From the NCBI RefSeq assembly GCF_003932955.1, contig NZ_QOVY01000017.1, forward strand, positions 1 through 57,456: a DNA stretch of 57,456 nucleotides. Reading direction: 5' to 3'. The translations under genes were made by a program, and so were the position numbers. The DNA comes from Chryseobacterium sp. SC28 (GTDB lineage: Bacteria > Bacteroidota > Bacteroidia > Flavobacteriales > Weeksellaceae). This document shows positions 35,375 through 43,139 of this stretch, one piece after another. Under the pieces are notes generated by a model. That model made no database searches. It was not told the DNA's origin and worked only from the letters and a program-made list of their open reading frames with translations. The stretch's first letter is position 1. Every line of letters begins with the position of its first letter.

Positions 35375-35829
35375 ATCTATTAATCGTTTTTGCCACTTTT
35401 TTCCTGATGGAAGGCTTCACGTGGATGGTTCACAAATATGTGATGCACGGCTTTTTGTGGTCGCTGCACCGAGATCATCATGATCATAGCACCGATCCTC
35501 CTTTGGAAAAAAATGATTATTTCTTTGTTATTTTTGCGATTCCTGCAATGGCGTTGATGTATCTGGGAAGTGTCAATGATTTTAATTTTCTCTTCTACAT
35601 CGGAGTTGGAATTACACTCTATGGGATGTCCTACTTCTTCGTGCATGATATCTTTATTCATCAGCGGATTAAATTCTTGAAGAATACGAAAAATCCGTAT
35701 TTGCTGGCTATAAGGCGGGCGCACAAGCAACATCACAAACACATCAACAAAGATGATGGCGAATGTTTCGGATTCCTTTGGGTGCCGATTAAATATTTCA
35801 AACTGTATTTCAAAAAGGAAAAAGCCTGA
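35371..35829 (+). CDS. crtZ: Beta-carotene hydroxylase
   Basis: A 152-residue di-iron membrane hydroxylase. The histidine clusters are complete: His21 and His26 (HKYVMH), His33/His36/His37 (HRDHH), His90/His95 (HDIFIH) and His116/His119/His120 (HKQHH). Four hydrophobic segments fit the fatty acid hydroxylase fold. It adds hydroxyl groups to both rings of beta-carotene, giving zeaxanthin. It overlaps the SRPBCC gene by 4 bp and its last base is the first base of the cyclase gene. Confidence 0.93.
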   Translation: MNLLIVFATFFLMEGFTWMVHKYVMHGFLWSLHRDHHDHSTDPPLEKNDYFFVIFAIPAMALMYLGSVNDFNFLFYIGVGITLYGMSYFFVHDIFIHQRIKFLKNTKNPYLLAIRRAHKQHHKHINKDDGECFGFLWVPIKYFKLYFKKEKA

Positions 35830-36512
35830 TGCAGCCTTACACTTATTTGCTGATCAACTTCTGCACTGTTTTCGTGTGCTTTATATTTTCTTTTCACCCG
35901 AAAATCAAGTTCTACAGGCATTTTGGCGCTTTCTTCAAAGCGTCTTTTTTGGTAGCTTTGTTCTTTGTTCTTTGGGATATTTGGTTTACAAAGCACGGCG
36001 TTTGGTGGTTTAATTATCGATATTTAAGCGGCATAAAAATTTCGGAATTACCAATTGAGGAAATATTGTTTTTCATCTGCATTCCGTTTTCTTGTGTTTT
36101 TACCTACTTCTGTCTGGATAAGTTTTTCAAACTCGATTGGAAAGCGCAGATTGAGAAAGTTTTTGTAACAGTTGCTTCTGTTATATTTCTGGGAATTGCG
36201 ATTTACTATCACGACAGAATTTATACGGTTGTCACGTTCGTTTCGGCGTCCATCACTTTGTTGATCTTATATTTTTTGTTGCGCGTTTCGTGGATTGGGA
36301 AGGCTTCTTTTGTTTATATCATTTTGCTTCCCGGCTTCCTGGCAGTGAACGGCATCCTGACCGGGACCGGCTTGGAGTCCCCTATTGTGAACTATAATGC
36401 CGCGGATTTTATTGGTTTTCGGATTCTGACCATTCCGGTTGAAGATTTCTTTTACGGCTATGAACTGATTCTTTGGAACTTGTATTTCTTCAAAAGATTT
36501 CAGCGCGATTGA
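35829..36512 (+). CDS. crtYcd: Lycopene beta-cyclase, CrtYcd type
   Basis: A 227-residue membrane protein with about six helices in two related halves. Each half carries its marker: ELPIEEILFF (residues 73-82) and IPVEDFFYGYE (202-212). This is the fused form of the heterodimeric lycopene cyclase domains c and d of actinobacteria, common in Bacteroidetes. It closes both ends of lycopene to make beta-carotene. Together with crtI, crtB and crtZ the operon can take geranylgeranyl diphosphate to zeaxanthin. No terminator is evident right after it. Confidence 0.93.
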   Translation: MQPYTYLLINFCTVFVCFIFSFHPKIKFYRHFGAFFKASFLVALFFVLWDIWFTKHGVWWFNYRYLSGIKISELPIEEILFFICIPFSCVFTYFCLDKFFKLDWKAQIEKVFVTVASVIFLGIAIYYHDRIYTVVTFVSASITLLILYFLLRVSWIGKASFVYIILLPGFLAVNGILTGTGLESPIVNYNAADFIGFRILTIPVEDFFYGYELILWNLYFFKRFQRD

Positions 36513-36646
36513 GGGATTTTGTAATGTGCTGCAGTTACGAAGTTTTTCTTTTTTTCTTAGCTCGGTACTAATCGATATTTTTGGTAGGATTCTTCTCGTG
36601 GATAATCTACTTCTGTCGTCTACAGATGTCAACAACAGCAACAAAA

Positions 36647-36697
36647 TATTAACAAAAAACTCTACTTTTGAGTGTGCCTAAAGTGGGTGAGATTACA
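36647..36697. repeat. 51-bp direct repeat, copy 1
   Basis: Identical over 51 bp to 42994-43044, in the same orientation and 6347 bp apart. The unit contains a perfect -7-like box TACTTTTG (36663-36670) on the plus strand. Here it lies between the carotenoid operon and the 3' end of the first Rhs-associated immunity gene. The identity ends sharply on both sides. It may mark a recombination point in the cassette array. Confidence 0.85.
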
Positions 36698-36749
36698 CCT
36701 TCATAAAGTTAATGTTTATGTTTTAAGTCATTAATTTCTTTCTCAACAT

Positions 36750-37301
36750 TTATGGTTCTGTATTCCAAAATACCGAAAAGTAGTTTTCTGATGGCATTTC
36801 ACTATTAATAAAGTAAAAATATCGTCTTGAGTGAACTCCCGAAGTATCACTATAAGTCTTTAGATTTTCAATAATCTTGTTAAACATTGTTATATCATTT
36901 TTATACTGCCATATTAAATAATAGAATTCAGAAGTTTTATATATTTTATTTAATAGCTCTCCATTTATTTTTTCTGTTTTTATTACATTATTTTCTACCA
37001 CATAATTGTAAATAATGTCATTATCAATGTCATAAAGTAAAGCATTATAATCCTTTGAATCAATGTAAGCAAGAACAGATAAGCCAGTTAAGAAAATTTT
37101 TCGTTTTATTTTAACATCTTTAATGCCAAAGATGTTAATTAATTTATTATACTTTTTCAAATTAAAATTACAATCATAGAAATGTTTAGATTCTTCTGAT
37201 GTTTTTGTTTGATTAAGTTTACATAAAGGATTTTCATTTTCAGGAATTGAAGAACATGAGAAAGAAAAGACTATAATTGTTAATAAAAATATATTTTTCA
37301 T
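36750..37301 (-). CDS. Probable immunity lipoprotein for the metallopeptidase Rhs tip
   Basis: A 183-residue lipoprotein with signal FSFSC (Cys16). The mature part is rich in Lys, Asn, Ile and Tyr and has no known domain. It starts 4 bp after the stop of the Rhs tip, the usual place of an immunity gene for a polymorphic toxin. The lipid anchor suggests that it guards the periplasm, where the toxin would attack. The role is inferred from position; the base composition is clearly more AT-rich than the housekeeping genes, as is usual for exchanged immunity genes. Confidence 0.72.
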   Translation of the reverse strand: MKNIFLLTIIVFSFSCSSIPENENPLCKLNQTKTSEESKHFYDCNFNLKKYNKLINIFGIKDVKIKRKIFLTGLSVLAYIDSKDYNALLYDIDNDIIYNYVVENNVIKTEKINGELLNKIYKTSEFYYLIWQYKNDITMFNKIIENLKTYSDTSGVHSRRYFYFINSEMPSENYFSVFWNTEP

Positions 37302-37305
37302 GATT

Positions 37306-38382
37306 TTACTTTTTTAATGATTTTGTAATTTCATTGAAAATAAGAACTGCTTTTTGAGTAGGTGTGTAAATTGTTGTTTTAGATTGTATTAAAGGATTCT
37401 TATATACACTTTGCCTTTGCAATATTTGAGAATCACTTACGGTACCACCATCTTGTGTTGGGCTATAGTAAGTTCTTAAAGGTAAATCCTTCGCACTTCT
37501 TAATGAATTTTCCCACATTGAAGCGAAAACTTCAGATTTTGAAACACTACGTTCTTGATCGTCCCCCGTCTGAAGTTTATACCATTCTGAACTTAAAACG
37601 CCCCTATCAAATTTTTGATTGGCAAAAGCATGTCCCAACTCATGGAACAAAGAAACATATGGAGTTAATGCTTGGTTGCCTTCTGTTGTAGGCACTTTAT
37701 CTTTTTGATCAAACGAAATATATGTATTAATATTTTTGGTATATGATCTTCCATTAGGACTTTTATAAATATTAGCATTCGTTTCGTCATTACTAAACAA
37801 CCCAAGATACATTGATCCAACAGAATTTTTATCATTCTCAGTTATTTGTCCCAATAATCCCATTGTATTTGCTAAAAAACTATCTTTAGCAGGTGTGTAT
37901 TCATTCCAATTTTTGTTCTTTTCATCATATGAATAAAGCTTTCCATCATCATATTTATAACCTTTGTTATTCTCATCATAAATGTAAATCCACTCCCCAT
38001 TAATATCTATATTTTTAATGGGATTATTAGCTACATACCCATAAGGACTAAGGCTATGATATGCATCAGCAAAATTATCAATCACACCCCATCTACCAAT
38101 ATCCGGCATATAAAATCTTGCCCCATAGTCGTACATCCCCGTCTCTTGGAGTTCCTTCCCGTTGTACTTGTAATTATACGGGATCGCCATCGGATCATAT
38201 AAAGACACCTGCCCAAAAGGTTTCAAAAAACTCATCCCAAAGGGGTAATAATCATTTGTGTCCCTTATTTCAAGAGCGCCTGCGCTGTTCTGTACATAAC
38301 TTACTCGCACGTTGCCTAAGTGATCTTTGTACTGGTAAATATAACGAAAATTCTCAAAATCGTAATAGCCCTCTGCCGCCAT
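37306..38382 (-). CDS. Truncated Rhs C-terminal tip with zinc metallopeptidase toxin
   Basis: A 358-residue Rhs end without its shell. Residues 4-100 are the conserved Rhs-associated core: YQYKDHLGNVR, DYYPFGMSF, YNGKELQETGMYDYGARF and MPDIGRW. Residues about 130-358 are a variable toxin. It contains FHELGHAF with His247, Glu248 and His251, a gluzincin-type zinc site, and a possible third ligand Glu284 in SKSEVFASMWEN; the layout is like the M91/NleD effector peptidases. The start ATG comes directly from the sequence just before the core, so this is probably an orphan tip that receives expression only after recombination with a full-length rhs. Its lipoprotein immunity gene follows by 4 bp. 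Confidence 0.82.
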   Translation of the reverse strand: MAAEGYYDFENFRYIYQYKDHLGNVRVSYVQNSAGALEIRDTNDYYPFGMSFLKPFGQVSLYDPMAIPYNYKYNGKELQETGMYDYGARFYMPDIGRWGVIDNFADAYHSLSPYGYVANNPIKNIDINGEWIYIYDENNKGYKYDDGKLYSYDEKNKNWNEYTPAKDSFLANTMGLLGQITENDKNSVGSMYLGLFSNDETNANIYKSPNGRSYTKNINTYISFDQKDKVPTTEGNQALTPYVSLFHELGHAFANQKFDRGVLSSEWYKLQTGDDQERSVSKSEVFASMWENSLRSAKDLPLRTYYSPTQDGGTVSDSQILQRQSVYKNPLIQSKTTIYTPTQKAVLIFNEITKSLKK

Positions 38383-38498
38383 TGTATGGATAAATATAAA
38401 TTTGTTCAGTTAAAATTTAAAGAACTTATTGCTTTAAGTTGTCAAATTAACTAATTTAGCATCAAAGTTTAACAACAAAACCTACAAACCACAAAATA

Positions 38499-38744
38499 AT
38501 GAACCTCCAATACATACACGACACCCAAGGAAACGCCACCGGTGTTTTTATTCCGATTGAAGAATGGCAATCGCTAAAGAAAAAATATGACGGCTTACAA
38601 CAAGAAGAACTAAAAAGCCCTGATATACCAGAATGGCACAAAAAAATACTAGAAGAACGCATAGAAGACTACCGCAAAAACCCTGAAAACAGTATGGATT
38701 TTGAAGTAACGATGAAGTCTGTGAGAGAAAAATTAGGTTTATGA
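38499..38744 (+). CDS. Antitoxin of a ParE/RelE-type module
   Basis: An 81-residue acidic and basic helical protein. The N-terminal segment NATGVFIPIEEWQSLKKKYD is typical of Bacteroidetes antitoxins that bind ParE-like toxins, and the tail KILEERIEDYRKNPENSMDFEVTMKSV is the toxin-binding region. It also should bind its own promoter. The stop codon overlaps the toxin start by 4 bp (ATGA). The pair lies on the opposite strand to the Rhs tips, between two tips, which suggests insertion into the array. Confidence 0.85.
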   Translation: MNLQYIHDTQGNATGVFIPIEEWQSLKKKYDGLQQEELKSPDIPEWHKKILEERIEDYRKNPENSMDFEVTMKSVREKLGL

Positions 38745-39037
38745 GTTTTGCCTTTCAAAACAGGCCGAGAGTTTATAATGATATTATAGAAGCGGTAGAA
38801 CATTTTTTGTCTGTAAACCCTGATTTAGCCGAGCGTTTTCTGAATAGTATTGAGGAAGCTAAAGCAAAAATTCTGAACTCGCCTAAAGGTTTTCAGGTAA
38901 AGTACAACGAAAATGTAAGAACCCTGCTTCTAAAACCGTTTGATTACCACATTTACTTCTTGGTAGAAGAGCAAACCATTACTATTCTTGCCATTTTACA
39001 CGCTCATAGTGGATCAGAAAAAATTAGTGAGATTTAA
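38741..39037 (+). CDS. ParE/RelE superfamily toxin
   Basis: A 98-residue protein of the ParE/RelE fold. It contains the helices AVEHFLSVNPDLAERFLNSIEEA and the strands VRTLLLKPFDYHIYFLVEEQTITILAILHA; the last is the family end motif. ParE members block gyrase and RelE members cut mRNA; the lack of an obvious RelE catalytic set makes ParE more likely. It overlaps the antitoxin by 4 bp and is followed by a strong bidirectional terminator. Confidence 0.88.
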   Translation: MSFAFQNRPRVYNDIIEAVEHFLSVNPDLAERFLNSIEEAKAKILNSPKGFQVKYNENVRTLLLKPFDYHIYFLVEEQTITILAILHAHSGSEKISEI

Positions 39038-39074
39038 AGACTTTTTTGCTAAAAATGCTGCTGCGCTGTAAAAT

Positions 39075-39105
39075 AACAAAGCCAACTCATTGAGTTGGCT
39101 TTGTT
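39075..39105. terminator. Bidirectional terminator between the TA pair and an immunity gene
   Basis: A perfect 15-bp inverted repeat (39075-39089 with 39091-39105, one-base centre), starting AACAAAGCC. It separates the convergent toxin gene and the membrane immunity gene and can end both transcripts. Confidence 0.88.
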
Positions 39106-39108
39106 AGT

Positions 39109-39507
39109 TTATTTCTCGTTCACAATAAAATATTTATAATAAAGGAACAGTAATATATTTGATAGTATTTGGGAAAAGATAATAGTCCTAGAAACAAAAC
39201 CATTAGTAGTATTTTCAAAAATACTCGTAGTTCCTTTATCCAATTTAAAAATTACTATAAGTGATATTACATTTACAAAAAAATAGATATGATGAAACTT
39301 CTGTTTTATGATTGATTTTGTCAAAAAATACATAATTAAAGTGAATATTAACTGAACAACTTGAATCATAAAAAATAATATAGGTGTCATACCCACTTCA
39401 CCTCCCGAACGTCCACTACCCACAAGTATGATGCAAGATATAATAAAAGTAATTACGCCCTGAATAATAAATAATACAGGCAAAGACAAAGATGCTTTAT
39501 TGTTCAT
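39109..39507 (-). CDS. Four-helix membrane protein, probable immunity protein
   Basis: A 132-residue membrane protein with four hydrophobic segments (for example VLFIIQGVITFIISCIILV and ILFFMIQVVQLIFTLIMYFL). It has no known domain. Its start overlaps the end of the shortened Rhs tip by 11 bp, the tight coupling expected for a toxin-immunity pair. A membrane immunity protein would fit a toxin that acts on the membrane. The role is inferred from position. Confidence 0.65.
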   Translation of the reverse strand: MNNKASLSLPVLFIIQGVITFIISCIILVGSGRSGGEVGMTPILFFMIQVVQLIFTLIMYFLTKSIIKQKFHHIYFFVNVISLIVIFKLDKGTTSIFENTTNGFVSRTIIFSQILSNILLFLYYKYFIVNEK

Positions 39508-39994
39508 TATCTAAAAAATTAGAATTAGCACCAGTAGTTTCATCTCTTGCCAAATTTTTAATAATTTCAGCAGCATCTTTTTTACCTTGGTCAAAACCAG
39601 AATTGATTCTATTCGTAGCCGAAGTATTTACATTACTGGTTGCAAAAAAAGTATTTGACCATCCTCCCATTGCTCCATCAACATATTTACGGTTATAATC
39701 TCCCAACTGCCTGCTTACAGAAACATCAAATCTATCATACATTGGCATCGGTTGTCCTCCTGCAACCGTCATATATCCTCTAAATCTTCCCTGCCAATAT
39801 TCAGGCGAACCTCCTGAACCTCCGTGTTGACCATTAATAAATATAACGAGATTTCCATCGGGGTCAATTGCATTAACGGGTGTATTATTTGCGTAGCTGT
39901 ATGGCGATTTACTCAAATACAATTCTCCTTTTCCATCAGAAACTCCCCATCTACCAATATCCGGCATATAAAATCTTGCACCGTAATCATACAT
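39497..39994 (-). CDS. Short Rhs C-terminal tip, probably truncated at both ends
   Basis: A 165-residue fragment. It begins at a methionine inside the Rhs core (MYDYGARFYMPDIGRW); the reading frame continues upstream only to 40033 through YNGKELQETG and is then cut by a TAG. The variable part contains INGQHGGSGGSPEYWQ, VDGAMGGWSN and GKKDAAEIIKNLARDETTG. In related Rhs tips I recall this kind of sequence leading into an alpha/beta hydrolase with a GxSxG nucleophile site, but here the protein ends ten residues later. The catalytic part therefore seems lost. It may be a decayed toxin kept with its immunity gene. Confidence 0.62.
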   Translation of the reverse strand: MYDYGARFYMPDIGRWGVSDGKGELYLSKSPYSYANNTPVNAIDPDGNLVIFINGQHGGSGGSPEYWQGRFRGYMTVAGGQPMPMYDRFDVSVSRQLGDYNRKYVDGAMGGWSNTFFATSNVNTSATNRINSGFDQGKKDAAEIIKNLARDETTGANSNFLDNEQ

Positions 39995-40064
39995 CCCCGT
40001 CTCCTGCAGTTCTTTTCCGTTGTACTTATAATTCTAATTCTTATAAGTAGCACTCGGATTTTAA

Positions 40065-40544
40065 TTATGCATTACCATTAACATAAAAATCAAATAACTT
40101 ATTTTCCTTGAGATTTATTTTAGCTCTCCAAAAATAACTACAACCATCAGTATTTAGAATTATATCTCTTTCCCAATTATCTGGGCAATCCTTTTTCCAA
40201 ATAAAGTTTATCCATATTATTTTATTCCCATTAGAGTCTATATAACCTACATATTGACGATTATAATTTTTAAGATTTTTAACTATTTTAGGACATTTTT
40301 TACCAAAGTTAACCATAGCTATTGTTTCCTTTGGCATTAATGTAAATATAAGTTTTTCAACGCATTCAATCTCTTGTTGCGATGGTGTAAATCTCCCTTC
40401 TATACCAGTTATAAAATTAATTTCTTTGGATTCATCAAATACATATCCTCTATAACATTTAAAATCCATTCTATAACCATCATACAGATTATTACTTGTA
40501 AAAAAATTACTAAAAAACAACGATATTATTAATATAAATTTCAT
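40065..40544 (-). CDS. Orphan immunity-like secreted protein
   Basis: A 159-residue protein with a signal peptide (MKFILIISLFFSNFF) and a Lys/Asn/Ile-rich mature part with several cysteines (C-YRGYV, KKDCPDNW, DGCSYFW). No known domain. It resembles the other immunity genes in size, export and base composition, but no toxin gene precedes it; the stretch upstream on this strand has no coding frame. It may be left over after loss of its Rhs tip and may still protect against a toxin of siblings. Confidence 0.6.
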   Translation of the reverse strand: MKFILIISLFFSNFFTSNNLYDGYRMDFKCYRGYVFDESKEINFITGIEGRFTPSQQEIECVEKLIFTLMPKETIAMVNFGKKCPKIVKNLKNYNRQYVGYIDSNGNKIIWINFIWKKDCPDNWERDIILNTDGCSYFWRAKINLKENKLFDFYVNGNA

Positions 40545-40562
40545 AATCTATGGGGTAAATAT

Positions 40563-40838
40563 TTGTGGGGTGATATTTGGAATTACAATTGGAGCAGCTG
40601 TGGTAACCCTGCTTCTGCGCAGGAAAAGAAAAAGGATTCTGTAATTTTCGAGTATAAACCTCGCATTTTCTATCCTGTTGACTGCTCTTGTCCAGATAGA
40701 GTACTTTACAAAGAAGCAAAACCCGGTGACAAAAATTTTAATCCATATAACTATAAAGAGATAAAGCCGATTATTATTGATTCTCTACCTAAAGAGATGC
40801 AAAAGAAAATCATTGAACAGGTTTACAGAAAAGCATAA
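40563..40838 (+). CDS. Small uncharacterised ORF or gene remnant
   Basis: A 91-residue frame on the plus strand, starting at a TTG; the frame is open from 40533 without an ATG. The end (PIIIDSLPKEMQKKIIEQVYRKA) is protein-like and a terminator follows within 2 bp. In another frame the first 80 bp read a plausible membrane helix, GVIFGITIGAAVVTLLL followed by RRKRKR, which stops where the first frame becomes convincing. This could be a frameshifted or truncated gene. Function unknown; low confidence. Confidence 0.35.
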   Translation: MWGDIWNYNWSSCGNPASAQEKKKDSVIFEYKPRIFYPVDCSCPDRVLYKEAKPGDKNFNPYNYKEIKPIIIDSLPKEMQKKIIEQVYRKA

Positions 40839-40839
40839 A

Positions 40840-40866
40840 AAAGCCCTCACATTTTGTGAAGGCTTT
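40840..40866. terminator. Bidirectional terminator
   Basis: AAAGCCCTCACA (40840-40851) pairs with the later arm ending GGCTTT at 40866, with one mismatch. It sits between the small plus-strand frame and the immunity gene of the lysozyme tip. Confidence 0.78.
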
Positions 40867-40887
40867 CAGAGTTTAATTAAATTGTTT

Positions 40888-41403
40888 TTATTTCTTAGAA
40901 AAAGATAAAAGTAAAAAATCATTATTTATTAATAAGGCATATCTATTCCTATTCAAATAATAAAAAACATATCCTTTATTATCCACATCATTTTTAATTT
41001 CACCAAAGGAAAATTGAATATTTTCTATTTTCTTTTCGCCTATTAGATTAAGGAGCGATTGACTGATACTACAATTCTTTCCTTCTTTTACAATACAATC
41101 ATCAATTACGTCTGTAGGATATAATTTTGAATTTTCATCATTGATTACATCTGCTATTTTCATTTTTTTTCCTAATCTAATAGTATCACATTTATGATTA
41201 CCCTTTATGATAAACAGAGCAAGTTTCGGATTATAAAAATATTTTTTCTTACTATAATTCTTTCTCTCTATAGTTATATCATTACTTCTCTTTTTAGCCC
41301 CCATTTCCAACAATGTAGTTTGAACTAAAGAAAGTTTGAACTCATTTACCTGACAATAAAAAATTGCAGGAGTTAATAATACTAAAAATAATATATGTCT
41401 CAT
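40888..41403 (-). CDS. Probable periplasmic immunity protein for the lysozyme Rhs tip
   Basis: A 171-residue protein with a signal peptide (MRHILFLVLLTPAIFYC) and a Lys/Asn-rich mature domain. No known domain is recognised. Its start overlaps the stop of the Rhs-lysozyme gene by 4 bp (ATGA). An exported immunity protein is just what a peptidoglycan-cutting toxin requires, since the target lies in the periplasm. It may be a lysozyme inhibitor. The role is inferred from pairing and export. Confidence 0.74.
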   Translation of the reverse strand: MRHILFLVLLTPAIFYCQVNEFKLSLVQTTLLEMGAKKRSNDITIERKNYSKKKYFYNPKLALFIIKGNHKCDTIRLGKKMKIADVINDENSKLYPTDVIDDCIVKEGKNCSISQSLLNLIGEKKIENIQFSFGEIKNDVDNKGYVFYYLNRNRYALLINNDFLLLSFSKK

Positions 41404-42821
41404 TTCTTTTTTTCTTTATTATCATCCTTAGCCAAATTATTAAGATAATCAACAATTTGCTGAGTAGATTTACCTTTAAGAACATCTAAATTAACGGATA
41501 TACCCTCTGTATAAAGTAGGTTTTCTGCATATCTTCTTTTTTTTAATCCATCTCCTCCTCCCATAAATTGTAGAAAAAAGCTCCCTCCACTATATTTGGA
41601 ACCATCTTGTTTATATTGACTCATTTTACCAGGTCCCATATTGAAAGATGCATCATATAAAGCATTCAATTCATTATCTGCTAAATCATACTTGTCGAGA
41701 TACGTATTAGCTTTTGAAATTATTGATTGTGAATCACTTTCAAAAAGACTTTGAGCTTCTGACTCACTAATTGAACTTCCGACCTTATAAGGGTCTCCTT
41801 TTTTTATTAAGTGCCCATAACCAATCGTAGGATTTCCTAAATGGTCATTATAACCAATGTGATTTCCATTCTTATCAGTGTTCGCCCCTTCATAATACTT
41901 TTTGAATGCACTCAAAGAAGAAGTTCCAACTTTCCCATAATAGTAAGACATTTTTCCTCCGTGATTTGAAGAAACTAAAATGCCATTTCCTAAAGGACCT
42001 TGTTTATCTAATATTGTTTTAGTTACAGAAATTTGTTCTTGAGTAAAGACATATGAAAAGTGAATTTTTTCTAATCCCTCTAATTCTCTATGCGCAACTA
42101 CAGCATTCTCAGAAAAAGCGTAAGTACTATTGTATGGATATTTAGTAGCAAGCGGATCTATGTTAAAAAATCTTCCCACGTCAGGCATATACTGACGCCA
42201 TTTATATTGGTAGAAACCAGTCTCTTGTAACTCTTGCCCCTGCATCTTGTAATTGTAAGGTATAGCCAGCGGATCATACACGGAAGACTGCCCAAAAGGT
42301 TTTAAAAAGCTCATCCCAAAGGGGTAATAATCATTGGTGTCCTTTACTTTTAAATCATTGCCTTCTTTCAGATAACTTATTCTCACATTTCCCAAGTGGT
42401 CTTTGTACTGGTAAATATAACGAAAATTCTCAAAATCGTAATAGCCCTCTGCGGTCGGGAAGAAGGAAAGGATCATATTGTCTACCAAAGGCGGGTTTCC
42501 TGTATCGATAAGGGCTATTTCCCTACCCTCATCCCAAGAGAAGGCTTCTTCCTCGCCTGCCTTGGATGCGGACATTGTTTCATCATCCGGCTCTTCCAGC
42601 GCCATACGGATGGGCTCGGTATTGGGAGTGGAGTACTGGAAACCGTCCAGATATTCCGTATTGATGGTGGTTGTACCGGAGGCGTTGCTGAGGACGAATT
42701 TCTTTTTAATTTTTACGCCGTCGGCTCTGTAGTAATAATTTGTCACATTGGCATTCTGCTGGATTTGTTTAGGAAGGTTCAGGAAGTTATAGGCAATTGC
42801 CGAGATGCCTTTATCCGGCAT
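41400..42821 (-). CDS. Rhs C-terminal fragment with GH24 lysozyme toxin
   Basis: A 473-residue Rhs end. The frame is open upstream to 42923 and reads more YD-repeat sequence (DNADSSGNISGYEGGG), so the ATG at 42821 is only the first methionine of a fragment that lost its shell. Residues 1-120 are YD repeats, 125-235 the Rhs core, and about 300-445 a T4-lysozyme-like domain. The catalytic triad of that family is in place: Glu311 (KYYEGA), Asp326 (GYNDHLG) and Thr332 (TIGYGH), with the Asp-Thr spacing of six as in T4 lysozyme. GLKKRRYAENLLY at 425-437 is the usual helix of the family. The toxin should cut peptidoglycan. The 4-bp overlap with an exported immunity gene supports this. Confidence 0.86.
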   Translation of the reverse strand: MPDKGISAIAYNFLNLPKQIQQNANVTNYYYRADGVKIKKKFVLSNASGTTTINTEYLDGFQYSTPNTEPIRMALEEPDDETMSASKAGEEEAFSWDEGREIALIDTGNPPLVDNMILSFFPTAEGYYDFENFRYIYQYKDHLGNVRISYLKEGNDLKVKDTNDYYPFGMSFLKPFGQSSVYDPLAIPYNYKMQGQELQETGFYQYKWRQYMPDVGRFFNIDPLATKYPYNSTYAFSENAVVAHRELEGLEKIHFSYVFTQEQISVTKTILDKQGPLGNGILVSSNHGGKMSYYYGKVGTSSLSAFKKYYEGANTDKNGNHIGYNDHLGNPTIGYGHLIKKGDPYKVGSSISESEAQSLFESDSQSIISKANTYLDKYDLADNELNALYDASFNMGPGKMSQYKQDGSKYSGGSFFLQFMGGGDGLKKRRYAENLLYTEGISVNLDVLKGKSTQQIVDYLNNLAKDDNKEKKK

Positions 42822-42993
42822 TGCCGTGGTGTTTCCATTTACATCATAGGTAATGGTTTGCCCGCCTCCTTCGTAGCCGCTGATGTTGCCGGAAGAATCC
42901 GCATTGTCTCTATCCGCACCGTATTATAATTCACGGTTTGCAAATCTGCGACATCGGGGTAGCAAGAAGAAGAAAAGTCTTCCAACAATAAAT

Positions 42994-43044
42994 TATTAAC
43001 AAAAAACTCTACTTTTGAGTGTGCCTAAAGTGGGTGAGATTACA
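42994..43044. repeat. 51-bp direct repeat, copy 2
   Basis: Identical to 36647-36697 over the full 51 bp. Here it lies between the end of an immunity gene and the broken start of the lysozyme Rhs fragment. The -7-like TACTTTTG is at 43010-43017 on the plus strand. Both copies stand on the 3' side of an Rhs immunity gene. Confidence 0.85.
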
Positions 43045-43139
43045 ACTCCATTTGATTATTGAGAAAAAAGAAAATAATGTTAAAATTAAACTTACTACCA
43101 AATAAACTTTTAGATGCTTCATTTACTTAATGTCATCAA

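Noticed and set aside
41400-42821. Lysozyme domain taken as a prophage remnant
   Set aside because: No other phage gene is nearby and the domain is fused in frame to an Rhs core with an overlapping immunity gene. A toxin tip explains it better.
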